DNA of 64,000 bases, taken from assembly GCA_016192435.1 (NCBI GenBank), contig JACPUD010000057.1, positions 20,072-84,071 on the forward strand. The letters run 5' to 3'. The DNA comes from Rhodocyclales bacterium (GTDB lineage Bacteria; Pseudomonadota; Gammaproteobacteria; Burkholderiales; Rhodocyclaceae). The notes under the pieces were generated by a model. The model was not told the origin of the DNA. It searched no databases and saw nothing but the letters and a program-made list of their open reading frames with translations. The translations under genes were made by a program, and so were the position numbers. Below, one piece after another: positions 17,616 to 25,576 of the stretch; positions within the stretch are counted from its first letter, which is position 1; each line of letters begins with the position of its first letter.

Positions 17616-19241
17616 ATGACCATACGCGTAAAAATCTTGCTGCTCGGCCTGCTCGCGGTGGCAAGCCTGTCATACATCCTTGGCGTCCGCATCGTGACCG
17701 AGGGCCGCGAACACGCGGCCAAGCTGGAGTTCCTGACGCGGCTGGAAGCCGCCGCAGCGCTTTCTTCGCTGGTTCACGAATTGCAGAAGGAGCGGGGGAT
17801 TTCGGCAGGCTATCTGGTGATCCGCTCGCCCGACAACACCGGGCTGCTTGATGCCCAACGCGCATCCACCGACCGGGCCATGGTCCGCTTCCGCGATCCG
17901 GAGACCCCCGGTCTGGAGTCTCTGGCAAGGCTCGCCGAAACCCGACGAAAAATATCGGGAGACGCAATGGATCCGGCGCTCTCCTTCAGTTACTACACCC
18001 AGACCATCGTCGAGATCCTCGACCAGATCGACGCCCTGGCGCGGGACTCCAACACGACGCTGCTGACCCGGGACCTCAACGCCCACGTGCACCTGCTGTA
18101 TGCCAAGGAATACCTGGGACAGATTCGCGCCAGCATCAACGAATCCCTGTCCCTCGGCACGGTGGACAAGGAACGGCTGACCGTGGTGCTGCGGCTGCTG
18201 AACCTGCATCAGTTCTACATCCGGACCGGCTTGCGCGACGCCTCGCCGGAAGTCGCCCAGGCGCTGCGCGGCGTCCTCGGCCAGGCGCAGGTGCAGCATA
18301 GCTTTGCGCTGATCGAGGGCGTGCTGTCCGGCAGCGGCCAGGCGCCGCCGGCGGATCAATGGTTTGCCACGGCCACCCATGCCATCGATCAATTCCTGAG
18401 CGTCGAAGGCCAATCCATGCGCTACCTGCGTCAGCAGGCCGAAAACGAGATTGCGGCGAGCGAGCGCCGGGTTTTGCTCGATGCCGGACTTGCCCTCACC
18501 GCAGCGCTGGCGCTGATTCTCTTTGCTGCCTCGGCGGTGCTGAGCCTGCTGCGTGCGCTCGACGTGCTGATCACCAACATCGAGCACACCGTCGCCACCC
18601 AGGATTTCGCCACTCGCATCCAGGCGCCCAACGACGACGAAATGGGCGAGTTGTCGCACAGCTTCAACGAATTGATGGGCATTGCCGAACACCTGATCAA
18701 GGAGAAGGACTATTTCGCCTCGACCGACCTGCTGACCGGGGCCTACAACCGCTACCGCTTCACCGAGCTGTTCGGCATCGAGTTGCAGCGTGTCCAGCGC
18801 TATGGCGGCGGCCTCGCGCTGATCATGTTCGACATCGACCATTTCAAGGACATCAACGACCGCTTCGGCCATGCCGCAGGCGACATGGTGCTCAAGGAAA
18901 TTGCCCGTCTGGTGCGCAGCCTGATCCGCGCCAACGACGTGCTGGTGCGCTGGGGCGGCGAGGAGTTCATGATCCTGGTGCCGCACACGGGGAACGAGGC
19001 CGCCGATCTCGCCGAAAAGCTTTGCCTCGCGGTCGAAGGCCACCATTTCCACTACGCACCGAGAGTCACGGCCAGCTTTGGCGTCAGCGCCCATGTGCCC
19101 GGCGATACCCTGGAAACGCTCTGCGCGCGCACCGACGAAGCGCTCTACCGCGCCAAGCACCAGGGACGCAACCGGGTGCGCGCGGTGTTCGCGGCGGAGC
19201 CGGACGCCGGGCCCGGCGCGGCGTCCCTCGCACCGGCATAG
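17616..19241 (+). CDS. Membrane diguanylate cyclase with nitrate/nitrite-sensing (NIT) domain
   Basis: A 541-residue protein that makes cyclic di-GMP. Membrane segment 1 is at residues 4-22. A periplasmic helical NIT-type domain of about 250 residues (LSSLVHELQKERGISAGYL is the typical start) follows, then membrane segment 2 near 290-315, a HAMP linker and a GGDEF domain with active-site GGEEF (WGGEEF near residue 447) after the DHFKDINDRFGH segment. NIT domains are associated with nitrate/nitrite sensing, so this may couple nitrogen oxide levels to surface behaviour. It is monocistronic, between its own promoter and a bidirectional terminator. Confidence 0.9.
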   Translation: MTIRVKILLLGLLAVASLSYILGVRIVTEGREHAAKLEFLTRLEAAAALSSLVHELQKERGISAGYLVIRSPDNTGLLDAQRASTDRAMVRFRDPETPGLESLARLAETRRKISGDAMDPALSFSYYTQTIVEILDQIDALARDSNTTLLTRDLNAHVHLLYAKEYLGQIRASINESLSLGTVDKERLTVVLRLLNLHQFYIRTGLRDASPEVAQALRGVLGQAQVQHSFALIEGVLSGSGQAPPADQWFATATHAIDQFLSVEGQSMRYLRQQAENEIAASERRVLLDAGLALTAALALILFAASAVLSLLRALDVLITNIEHTVATQDFATRIQAPNDDEMGELSHSFNELMGIAEHLIKEKDYFASTDLLTGAYNRYRFTELFGIELQRVQRYGGGLALIMFDIDHFKDINDRFGHAAGDMVLKEIARLVRSLIRANDVLVRWGGEEFMILVPHTGNEAADLAEKLCLAVEGHHFHYAPRVTASFGVSAHVPGDTLETLCARTDEALYRAKHQGRNRVRAVFAAEPDAGPGAASLAPA

Positions 19242-19267
19242 ATTCGCCGCAAGCCCGGCGTAAACCG

Positions 19268-19293
19268 ACAAAGCCACCTCGCGGTGGCTTTGT
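19268..19293. terminator. Bidirectional terminator between cyclase and tRNA-Val
   Basis: ACAAAGCCACC (19268-19278) pairs perfectly with GGTGGCTTTGT (19283-19293) around a 4-base loop. It lies between the converging cyclase and tRNA-Val genes. Confidence 0.8.
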
Positions 19294-19327
19294 AGTGACA
19301 TGAACTACCTGATTTCCTGCGGAATCC

Positions 19328-19404
19328 TGGTAGGCGCGATTGGACTCGAACCAACGACCCCCACCATGTCAAGGTGGTGCTCTAACCAGCTGAGCTACGC
19401 GCCT
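19328..19404 (-). tRNA. tRNA-Val (anticodon GAC)
   Basis: On the minus strand a full cloverleaf is visible. The acceptor stem is AGGCGCG pairing with CGCGCCT, then discriminator A and an encoded CCA (19328-19330). The D arm contains TAGCTCAGCTGGTTAGAGC. The anticodon stem is CCACC/GGTGG with the loop TTGACAT, giving anticodon GAC (codon GTC). The T arm contains GGTTCGAGTCC. It is a single tRNA gene with its own promoter, and no integrated element is seen beside it. Confidence 0.97.
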
Positions 19405-19418
19405 ACTGAAGAGCGCGC

Positions 19419-19446
19419 AGTATAAGCACGACGCGAGCAAAGTCAA
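19419..19446 (-). promoter_or_regulatory. Promoter of tRNA-Val with GC-rich discriminator
   Basis: Minus-strand TTGACT (19441-19446) and TATACT (19419-19424) with a 16-base spacer are followed by GCGCGC before the start. A GC-rich discriminator is typical of stringently controlled stable-RNA promoters. Confidence 0.8.
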
Positions 19447-19532
19447 GACACCCCCTGCAAGCCCTTGGCCGGACTGGCCTTTCAGGCTATGGATGGCTCG
19501 GAATGGCATCGCGCTAACCCGGACCTGGCCGC

Positions 19533-20750
19533 CTAATCGCCGAGCAACTCGGAAACCGGCTCCAGTTGCTCCACGTGCTGCGCCACCACCTTGACGATGA
19601 CGGTGATCGGCACGCTCAGCAGCATGCCCCAGATGCCCCACAGCCAGCCCCAGAACAGCAGCGAGATGAATACCGCCGCGGTATTCATTTTTGCGATCCG
19701 TCCCGTCATCCAGGTGACGCCGAAGAATCCGACCGCAACGGCAATCACCGCCGAGGCGCCGACGACGAGCAGCACCGCGGACAATTCGCCGAACTGCATG
19801 AAGGCCGCCATGCCCATGGCCGCTGCCGTGACCACCGGGCCCAGATAGGGAATCACGTGCAGCAGACCCGCCGCCACGGCCCAGGCGCCGGCGTTTTCCA
19901 GGCCGATCCAGTGCAGCGCCAGCCAGGTCAGCAAGCCCACCAGCACATTGGTCGCCAGCAGCATCAGCATGTAGCGCTGGATCGAATCATTGATGTCGTC
20001 GAGGATGCGGACCGTGATTTTTCTCTTGGACAGGGATGGCCCCGTCACCCGCACCAGTTTTCTCTTGAAGATGTCGCCCGACAGCAGCAGGAAGAAGGTC
20101 AGGAACAGCACCATGGTGGCCTGGCCGAGCATTGCCGCGGCGCCCATGGAGCCGACCCAGAGGAAATTGCCGAAGCGGGAGCCGGGCGAGTCGATCACGA
20201 CATGCGTCGCCTGCCGCCTCGACTTGCCGGGCTGGCCTGTCGCCGCGCTGGTCGCCTTTTCGATTTCGCTCGCGGCGGTTTCCACCTTCTGCAGGTTGCT
20301 CGCCTGCCCCTTGTTCAGACTGGCCACAGCGGCCGACACCTTGGTCGCCGCTTCCGGCAACTGGTCGAGTATGGTCTGCACTTCATCGCGCAAGGAGTAG
20401 CTGCCGAAGGCCAGCGCCGAAACCACGCCGGCCATCACGATGCTGGTGCCGACCACGCGCGGCACGCGGATGCGTTCCAGCCATGCCACCAGCGGACCCA
20501 GAGTGTAGGCGAAGAGTATGCCCAGCAGCAGGGAAATGAAAAAGCCCTGTGCCCATTTCAGGGCAAATACCGTCGCCACTATGGCGATGACGGCCAGCGC
20601 CAAATCCCGGCTGCCCTCCAGCACGCTGCTCACCGGTGGCGCAGCCGCCGCATCGGGACCGGGGTCAGCCGGGTTTTCGGCAACAGCGTCCATTTCGTTT
20701 GCGGGGCCAAGGGGCGTAGGGTCGGACATAGGAATAGGTGGCTGTTTCAT
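19533..20750 (-). CDS. AI-2E family membrane transporter
   Basis: A 405-residue inner-membrane protein of the AI-2E/PerM family with about eight hydrophobic segments and the family signature region near HVIPYLGPVVTA. Members are exporters of varied small molecules or ion antiporters; the substrate here cannot be read. The start chosen is ATG 20748-20750, which overlaps the YihY stop (ATGA) and implies coupling; ATG 20729 seven codons later is the alternative. The first 40 residues are acidic and alanine/proline-rich. Confidence 0.85.
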   Translation of the reverse strand: MKQPPIPMSDPTPLGPANEMDAVAENPADPGPDAAAAPPVSSVLEGSRDLALAVIAIVATVFALKWAQGFFISLLLGILFAYTLGPLVAWLERIRVPRVVGTSIVMAGVVSALAFGSYSLRDEVQTILDQLPEAATKVSAAVASLNKGQASNLQKVETAASEIEKATSAATGQPGKSRRQATHVVIDSPGSRFGNFLWVGSMGAAAMLGQATMVLFLTFFLLLSGDIFKRKLVRVTGPSLSKRKITVRILDDINDSIQRYMLMLLATNVLVGLLTWLALHWIGLENAGAWAVAAGLLHVIPYLGPVVTAAAMGMAAFMQFGELSAVLLVVGASAVIAVAVGFFGVTWMTGRIAKMNTAAVFISLLFWGWLWGIWGMLLSVPITVIVKVVAQHVEQLEPVSELLGD

Positions 20751-21694
20751 CGGTCGATCCCGGGCCGCGCGGCAAGGGCGCTGCTTTCCTCCATGCGCAG
20801 CCGCTCCTGCTGCAGGCTGCCGAACCACAGTGCGTAGTGCCGCGTGAATTCCGCGCCGAGGAAAAATATCTGTGCCGAGTAATAGACCCACAACAGCAGG
20901 GCGATCAGCGATCCGGCGGCGCCGAAGCTCGATGCCACGCCGCTGTTGCCCAGATACAGGCCGATCACGTACTTGCCCAGGCTGAACAGTCCCGCGGTAA
21001 AGGCCGCACCGATCCAGACGTCGCGCCACGACAGCGGCGCCTCGGGCAAGGTCTTGTAGATGATCGAAAACATGCAGGCGATCACGGCAAAGGAGACGAG
21101 CGACGACATCGTTTCCAGCACCAGGGCGGAACTGCCGAGCATTCCATGTGCGTAGCGCTCGGCCATCGCCAAACCGGCGCTGACGACCAGCGATACGAGC
21201 AGCAGAAAGGCCAACACCAGCACCAGACCGAAGGACAGGAGCCGCGTTCTGAGCAGTACGCCGAAGCCCGAGCGGCCGGTCGGGCTTATGCCCCACAGTT
21301 CATCGAGGCTGCCCTTCAGCTCGGCGAACACGCTGGTTGCGCCCAGCAGCAGCAGCACGCTGGCGATGAGCGTGGCCAGCAGGCCCGAAGATGGACTCTG
21401 CGCACCGGCCAGCAAGGCCTGCATCGCCTTTGCGCCGTTCGGCCCGACCAGACCTTCGAGTTGGGCGACGATCTCGCCCTGGGCCGCTTCGGCGCCGAAG
21501 AAATAGGCGGCGACGGCAATCGCCAGCACCAGGATCGGCGTCATCGAGAACAGAGTGTAGAAGGCCAGCGCTGCGCCTTTGCTGGCGGCACGATGGTCGA
21601 TCCACGAAACCAGCGAAGCGACCAGGACGTTTTTCAGCCGACGCGCCCAGTGGATGGGAACGTGGACGATGAGTTCTACGATTGCACTGGCCAT
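20747..21694 (-). CDS. YihY/BrkB family inner-membrane protein
   Basis: A 315-residue protein with six predicted membrane segments and the YihY/virulence-factor BrkB pattern (AALAFYTLFSMTPILVLAIA near residue 42, LDELWGI, and the late VYYSAQIFFLGAEFT segment). It was once annotated as ribonuclease BN, but that activity belongs to another protein. Its function in the membrane is unresolved. It is the first gene of a two-gene unit with the AI-2E transporter. Confidence 0.88.
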   Translation of the reverse strand: MASAIVELIVHVPIHWARRLKNVLVASLVSWIDHRAASKGAALAFYTLFSMTPILVLAIAVAAYFFGAEAAQGEIVAQLEGLVGPNGAKAMQALLAGAQSPSSGLLATLIASVLLLLGATSVFAELKGSLDELWGISPTGRSGFGVLLRTRLLSFGLVLVLAFLLLVSLVVSAGLAMAERYAHGMLGSSALVLETMSSLVSFAVIACMFSIIYKTLPEAPLSWRDVWIGAAFTAGLFSLGKYVIGLYLGNSGVASSFGAAGSLIALLLWVYYSAQIFFLGAEFTRHYALWFGSLQQERLRMEESSALAARPGIDR

Positions 21695-21736
21695 GGCTGG
21701 TCTCGCCCGGGACGCTTGCGGTGGCTGGCACAGCGC

Positions 21737-21775
21737 GAACAGGCAAGCGCGGGCAGGGCCTGCGGCTGCCTGTTC
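21737..21775 (-). terminator. Hairpin downstream of the BON gene
   Basis: GAACAGGCA (21737-21745) pairs with TGCCTGTTC (21767-21775). The structure begins 21 bases after the stop of the minus-strand BON gene. It has no T-run, so it may be a rho-dependent or 3'-protecting structure. Confidence 0.5.
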
Positions 21776-21795
21776 GTGCTACGGCCTCAGTTGGC

Positions 21796-22110
21796 TTACT
21801 TGATCCGCATGTCGTTCTTGACGGACCTGACACCGGCGACACCGCGCGCCAGATCGGTGGCCTTGTTGATCGCCGTCTGCGAGCTGACGAATCCGCTCAA
21901 CTGGACCACGTTCTTGAAGGTCTCGACATTGATTTCAGCCGACTTCAGGGTCGGCTCATTGAAGATCGCCGCCTTCACCTTGGTCGTGATCACCGCGTCG
22001 TCGATGTACTCGCCGGTGCCTTCCTGCTTGGTGGTGGACGCGCAACCGACGACCGAGACCAGCGTGACGGCCAGGAAAAGTGCCGAGATATAGCTTCTAG
22101 CTTGTTTCAT
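21796..22110 (-). CDS. BON-domain periplasmic lipoprotein
   Basis: A 104-residue protein with a lipoprotein signal (SVVGC at residue 23) followed by one BON domain (YIDDAVITTKVKAAIFNEP to GVRSVKND). BON domains bind phospholipid, and OsmY-type members protect the envelope under osmotic stress. The central sequence is close to the BON gene at 24090. A TGTGCG-N4-CGCACA-type site (22267) with a -10 TATTCT at class II distance lies upstream, predicting a 123-base leader. Confidence 0.9.
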   Translation of the reverse strand: MKQARSYISALFLAVTLVSVVGCASTTKQEGTGEYIDDAVITTKVKAAIFNEPTLKSAEINVETFKNVVQLSGFVSSQTAINKATDLARGVAGVRSVKNDMRIK

Positions 22111-22266
22111 GATTGATTCTCCAAATTGAAGTTGAACAGAATTCCCGCTCCGGATTCGAGCAATTTGTTTCGCCATCTTGCGGACCGGGAACCGAGCCCC
22201 TGGGATGCAAACCGCACACGCTTTCGAAGCCTCAGGGCCAGAATAGTCAAGACCACTGGCGGCGTC

Positions 22267-22282
22267 AGTGCGCTGGCGTACA
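22267..22282 (-). promoter_or_regulatory. Palindromic activator site, BON gene promoter
   Basis: AGTGCG-CTGG-CGTACA on the plus strand. Read on the minus strand, TATTCT begins 22 bases after the palindrome (22240-22245), so the palindrome is centred at -41.5 of the predicted start near 22233. It points to the BON gene at 22110. Confidence 0.8.
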
Positions 22283-22378
22283 TAGCGCAAGACAAGCGGA
22301 TGCGCCGGCCAACGCAAGTGCAATAATTGCGGCTGCATCGGACATGGGAATCGCGGCCTGCGGCGCGATCGCCGTCGC

Positions 22379-22393
22379 GCCAGCGCCAACTCT
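22379..22393 (+). repeat. Dispersed repeat, copy 1
   Basis: GCCAGCGCCAACTCT, exact consensus. A GCCAG/CTGGC stem closes around the conserved core. It is intergenic. Confidence 0.7.
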
Positions 22394-22434
22394 CTGGCCG
22401 GCCTGGCGCAGCAGGCGCGCGGCGGGAAGGCGGA

Positions 22435-22767
22435 TCAGCGACGGCTGAGTAGGACGAAGACGATGAGCGCGGCCACCGCGGGAATGCCAAATGCCTTCCA
22501 TGGATTCTCCCTGACGTATTCCTGGGTGGCGTCGGCAGCGTCCGAGGCCTTTCTTGCGACCGCAATTCGCGCCGCATCGAGTCTCGATCTCGCATCCCGC
22601 AACTGGCCCTCGATCCGGGTCCGCGTCGCAGCGAATTCCTCCGCGGTCGAACTTACCACCTGCTGCAACAGGTCGTCGGTATCGGCGACAATGTCCTTGA
22701 GATCCCTGACGAGCCTGTCCTTCTTGATCTCGATGGCGCCGCGCTGTTCGAATAATGCCATATTCAT
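22435..22767 (-). CDS. DUF883/ElaB-like membrane-anchored protein
   Basis: A 110-residue protein of the ElaB/YqjD/DUF883 family: a long amphipathic helix (KKDRLVRDLKDIVADTDDLL, then an alanine-rich helix), the family ENPWKAFGIPAVAAL motif and one C-terminal membrane segment ending in LLSRR. E. coli relatives are stationary-phase proteins that bind ribosomes at the membrane. ATG 22767 is preferred because GGGAG lies five bases upstream; ATG 22761 is also possible. The site at 22864 lies upstream. Confidence 0.87.
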   Translation of the reverse strand: MNMALFEQRGAIEIKKDRLVRDLKDIVADTDDLLQQVVSSTAEEFAATRTRIEGQLRDARSRLDAARIAVARKASDAADATQEYVRENPWKAFGIPAVAALIVFVLLSRR

Positions 22768-22863
22768 GATCTCTCCCGATGTTGACGGGTAGCAGCGGCG
22801 ACCGGAGATTCGGGCGCCAACGCTCCCCTGACGCATAGCCTGATCCCTGCCTGTGCGCCGGTC

Positions 22864-22879
22864 TGTACGCCACCGCACG
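22864..22879 (-). promoter_or_regulatory. Palindromic activator site, DUF883 gene promoter
   Basis: TGTACG-CCAC-CGCACG. On the minus strand CAGGCT starts 22 bases after it (22837-22842), predicting a start near 22830, 63 bases before the DUF883 gene. Confidence 0.7.
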
Positions 22880-22936
22880 ACGCGGACCCGGGACATTGAG
22901 CGAAGCGGCTGGAGCGGCGCCGCTCGACCACGTCTA

Positions 22937-22952
22937 TGTGTTCCAGCGCACT
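22937..22952 (+). promoter_or_regulatory. Palindromic activator site, BON lipoprotein promoter
   Basis: TGTGTT-CCAG-CGCACT. GATAAG begins 22 bases downstream (22974-22979), giving a predicted start near 22986, 36 bases before the ATG at 23022. It is a separate site from the one at 22864 that serves the divergent gene. Confidence 0.7.
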
Positions 22953-23021
22953 GACTGGCACCGCCGCAAGGAGGATAAGTACACCCTGTGGTTCGATCGC
23001 TACCATCAAAAGGAAACCAAA

Positions 23022-23516
23022 ATGAAAATCCCATCCCGCTTCAAATCAGTCGCCATTTCGATCCTGCTCGCAGCCGGGCTGGCTGCGTGCGACAAGCCCG
23101 GACCGGCGGAAACCGCCGGCAAGAAAATCGATCAGACGGCAGAGGCCGCCGGCAAGAAGCTCGACCAAACCGCCGAGGCCGCCGGTCGCAAGATCGAGCA
23201 AACCGCCGAAGCCGCCGGCAGGTCGATCGACAATGCCAGCGACAAGCTCGGCGACAAGCTGGGCGAGCAAGGCATGAAAGCCGGCGTCGCCATCGACGAC
23301 ACCGAAATCACGGCAAAGGTCAAGGCGTCGATTTTTGCCGAGCCCGGTCTGAAGACGCTGCAGATCAGCGTCGACACCATCAAGGGCGTGGTGACACTGA
23401 CCGGATCGGTCGATTCGCCCCAGAGCAGCGACAGGGCCAAGCAACTCGCAAGCGCGGTGGCCGGCGTCAGGCAGGTCGACAACCGGCTGGTGGCAAAGGC
23501 AGTCCCAGCCAACTAA
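23022..23516 (+). CDS. BON-domain lipoprotein with 11-residue repeats
   Basis: A 164-residue protein with a lipobox (LAACDKPG, cysteine 24). Three imperfect repeats of about 11 residues follow (KKIDQTAEAAG, KKLDQTAEAAG, RKIEQTAEAAG), probably forming a helical stalk, and then one BON domain (DDTEITAKVKASIFAEPGL to GVRQVDNRL). It looks like an outer-membrane-anchored phospholipid-binding stress protein. AAGGA precedes the ATG. It has its own activator site (22937) and a strong terminator (23622). Confidence 0.88.
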   Translation: MKIPSRFKSVAISILLAAGLAACDKPGPAETAGKKIDQTAEAAGKKLDQTAEAAGRKIEQTAEAAGRSIDNASDKLGDKLGEQGMKAGVAIDDTEITAKVKASIFAEPGLKTLQISVDTIKGVVTLTGSVDSPQSSDRAKQLASAVAGVRQVDNRLVAKAVPAN

Positions 23517-23621
23517 GCGAAGCGTTGCAAGGTGCGACAAGGCACAGATCGAATCGGCAAAACCAGGCATTCTGCACTCAGGTATTCGTTGCCTCCTCCG
23601 CAGCCAACCCCTGCAGTATTT

Positions 23622-23655
23622 GGCCCGCAACAGCGACGCTGCTGCGGGCCTTTTT
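23622..23655 (+). terminator. Intrinsic terminator
   Basis: GGCCCGCA (23622-23629) pairs with TGCGGGCC (23643-23650), an inner CAGC/GCTG stem adds stability, and five T residues follow. It ends the BON lipoprotein transcript and insulates the csbD promoter. Confidence 0.92.
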
Positions 23656-23686
23656 CTTTCCAGCCGCCCCCGGTTTCCTGCTGCAG

Positions 23687-23702
23687 TGAGCGCCAGCGCA
23701 CG
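23687..23702 (+). promoter_or_regulatory. Palindromic activator site, csbD promoter
   Basis: TGAGCG-CCAG-CGCACG. TAGCCT begins exactly 22 bases after it (23724-23729), predicting a start near 23736 and a 61-base leader for the CsbD gene. Confidence 0.8.
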
Positions 23703-23796
23703 GACCGCCGCCGGCTTCGCGACTAGCCTGATCGACGGTGGGCGCTGCCAGGCGGCAACGCCCACCCTTCTCAATTTCAATCACCAGGAGCACACC

Positions 23797-23973
23797 GTGA
23801 ACAAGGATCAAACCAAGGGCCGCGTCGAGGAAGTCAAAGGCAAGGTAAAGGAGATTGCCGGCAAGCTGAGCGGCGACAAGAAACTGGAAGACGAAGGCAA
23901 GCTGCAAAACCTCAAAGGTCGGGTACAGGCCGGCTTTGGCGATCTGAAGGAAGACATCAAGAAAGCCGTCTGA
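23797..23973 (+). CDS. CsbD family stress protein
   Basis: A 58-residue hydrophilic protein with a GTG start (AGGAG seven bases upstream). The sequence NKDQTKGRVEEVKGKVKEIA is the CsbD family start. CsbD proteins are small helical proteins induced by general stress (sigma-B in Bacillus, osmotic or stationary stress elsewhere); the biochemical role is unknown. It is preceded by the activator site at 23687 with a perfectly placed -10. Confidence 0.92.
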   Translation: MNKDQTKGRVEEVKGKVKEIAGKLSGDKKLEDEGKLQNLKGRVQAGFGDLKEDIKKAV

Positions 23974-24089
23974 GACCAACGGAGCCTCACATCCCTGGCA
24001 GTCGTGCCGCCCATTCAGCGGCCGACTGCAAGGGTCTGCCCGCGGATGAAGAGCTCCCGTCGGGCATTGCCTGCACGAAAGGAAACGCC

Positions 24090-24443
24090 ATGAAACGCAT
24101 CCATCCGGCCGTAATTGCCGCCACGCTTGCCCTCGCCTGGGGCGCCCCGGCGCTCGCCGCCGACACCACCGCCCAGAACGCTGCCAAGCCTGCGGCGAGC
24201 AAGACGGCAGCCGTCGGCGAATACGTGGACGACGCCGTCATCACCAGCAAGATCAAGACCGCGGTGTTCCAGGACTCTACGCTCAAGGCGACGGAGATCA
24301 ATGTCGAAACCCACCAGGGAATTGTTCAGTTGACCGGCTTCGTCAAGTCGCGCGCCGATATCAACCAGGCCGTCAGGCTCGCCCGAGGCATCAAGGGCGT
24401 CAAATCCATCAAGAACGATATGCTCGTCAAGGGCCGGCAGTAA
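24090..24443 (+). CDS. Exported BON-domain protein
   Basis: A 117-residue protein with a Sec signal peptide (cleavage near ALAAD, residue 23), an alanine/lysine linker and a BON domain (YVDDAVITSKIKTAVFQDS to VKSIKNDMLVK). It is a close paralogue of the gene at 21796 but is soluble in the periplasm instead of lipidated. It lies 116 bases after csbD without a terminator between, so it probably shares that promoter. GAAAGGAAA precedes the ATG. Confidence 0.9.
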   Translation: MKRIHPAVIAATLALAWGAPALAADTTAQNAAKPAASKTAAVGEYVDDAVITSKIKTAVFQDSTLKATEINVETHQGIVQLTGFVKSRADINQAVRLARGIKGVKSIKNDMLVKGRQ

Positions 24444-24503
24444 GGCCTGGCGCAGGTCGACGGCTGCGCCAGATCCGGCCGACGGCCTGCAACGCCCTGC
24501 CGG

Positions 24504-24545
24504 TTGATGCGCATCAATCAAACTTGACTATTTTTGTCGGATACT
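24504..24545 (+). promoter_or_regulatory. FNR/ANR-box class II promoter of the SDR gene
   Basis: TTGAT-GCGC-ATCAA (24504-24517) is an exact FNR/ANR/DNR consensus. GATACT (24540-24545) follows at the distance that puts the box centre at -41.5 of a start near 24552, 39 bases before the ATG. This predicts activation when oxygen is low or nitrogen oxides are present. Confidence 0.75.
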
Positions 24546-24590
24546 TCCTGCCCGAGCATGTCGCCCGGAACAACTATGTCAGGACATGAA

Positions 24591-25343
24591 ATGCAGAAAC
24601 GATTGGAAAACAAAGTAGCCGTTGTCACCGGTGCCAGTAGCGGAATTGGCCGCTCCATTGTCGAACACTATGTGGCGGAGGGCGCCAGCGTTGTTGCCTG
24701 TGCCCGAAATCTTGCTGCACTCGAGGAGTTGGCCAGCGCACATCCGGGCAAGGTGCTCGCCGTCGGCGGCGACGTGACCCGGGCAGCAGACCTGAAGCAA
24801 CTCGTGGCGGAAACCGTCAAGGCCTATGGCGGCGTTGACATCGTGGTGCCCAACGCCGGCATCGCCCGCGTCGTTTCCTTCGAGGACAGCACGGCGGAAG
24901 CCTGCAACACCCAGTTTTCAGTGAACCTCTTCGGCGCCATCGAAACCGTGCGTCTGTTCCTGCCGCATATTCGCAAGGGCGGATCGGTTCAGTTCATCAC
25001 GACCTTCCTCACCCAGGTCGGTTTCCCCGGACTATCGATCTACAGTGCCAGCAAGGCGGCGCTGAAATCCTTTTCCCAGACACTCGCCGCAGAACTTGCA
25101 CCGAAAGGCATCCGGGTTAACTCGATTGCTCCGGGTCCGATCGGCACGCCGCTGTGGGGTACCGTAGGACTGCCCCCCGAGGTGCTGGCAGTTGTCGCCG
25201 GGAATGTGACCGCCCGCCTGCTGCCCGGTGCATTCGGCGGACCCGAAGACATCGCGCAAATGTCGGTATTCCTGGCATCGGACGCGGCCAAGAACATATT
25301 CGGCCAGGAAATCGTCATCGACGGCGGCTATACGATCGGCTGA
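24591..25343 (+). CDS. Short-chain dehydrogenase/reductase
   Basis: A 250-residue classical SDR. The cofactor motif TGASSGIG is near residue 14, the NAG motif is present (VPNAGIA), and the catalytic YSASK is near residue 155 with a downstream PG turn (NSIAPGPIGTPLW). It is NAD(P)-dependent; the alcohol or ketone substrate is unknown. ATG 24591 is preferred (AGGA seven bases upstream, normal family length) over in-frame starts at 24576 and 24534. An FNR-type promoter precedes it, so its task may belong to micro-oxic metabolism. Confidence 0.9.
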   Translation: MQKRLENKVAVVTGASSGIGRSIVEHYVAEGASVVACARNLAALEELASAHPGKVLAVGGDVTRAADLKQLVAETVKAYGGVDIVVPNAGIARVVSFEDSTAEACNTQFSVNLFGAIETVRLFLPHIRKGGSVQFITTFLTQVGFPGLSIYSASKAALKSFSQTLAAELAPKGIRVNSIAPGPIGTPLWGTVGLPPEVLAVVAGNVTARLLPGAFGGPEDIAQMSVFLASDAAKNIFGQEIVIDGGYTIG

Positions 25344-25390
25344 AGGAGCTTCAAGGCTGCCGGCATTCATCGCCGGAGGACGTCGCGCAG

Positions 25391-25423
25391 CCGCAGACCG
25401 CCCGGATCACAGGCAGTCTGCGG
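25391..25423 (+). terminator. Hairpin downstream of the SDR gene
   Basis: CCGCAGAC (25391-25398) pairs with GTCTGCGG (25416-25423), extended by inner GCC/GGC pairs. No T-run is present. It lies about 48 bases after the SDR stop. Confidence 0.45.
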
Positions 25424-25576
25424 TCAATCGCTGCGCGGTGACGGCCAGGCCCGCGGGATAGTGCTCAGGCGCGTTCGACAAGCAGGTAAGATCGACCCGC
25501 TGCAGCATCCTGGATCTGTGCAGGAAATGCGTTCTCCAGGTACCCAGCCCGTTTGTCACCAATAGGGAGAGTAGCC

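Larger units (their letters stand above)
22111..22434. other. Intergenic region with activator site and dispersed repeat
   Basis: No gene is supported in these 324 bases between two minus-strand genes. They hold the palindromic site at 22267-22282 with its -10 element (TATTCT on the minus strand, 22240-22245) and one copy of the 15-base dispersed repeat at 22379-22393 inside a CCAG/CTGG hairpin. Confidence 0.7.

Noticed and set aside
19328..19404. tRNA-Val as an integration site for a mobile element
   Set aside because: No integrase gene and no duplicated tRNA 3' end were seen on either side.
22379..22393. The second repeat (GCCAGCGCCAACTCT) as a variant of the activator site
   Set aside because: It shares CGCCAGCGC with several sites, but it lacks symmetric arms, occurs inside genes and between convergent genes, and has no -10 at fixed spacing.
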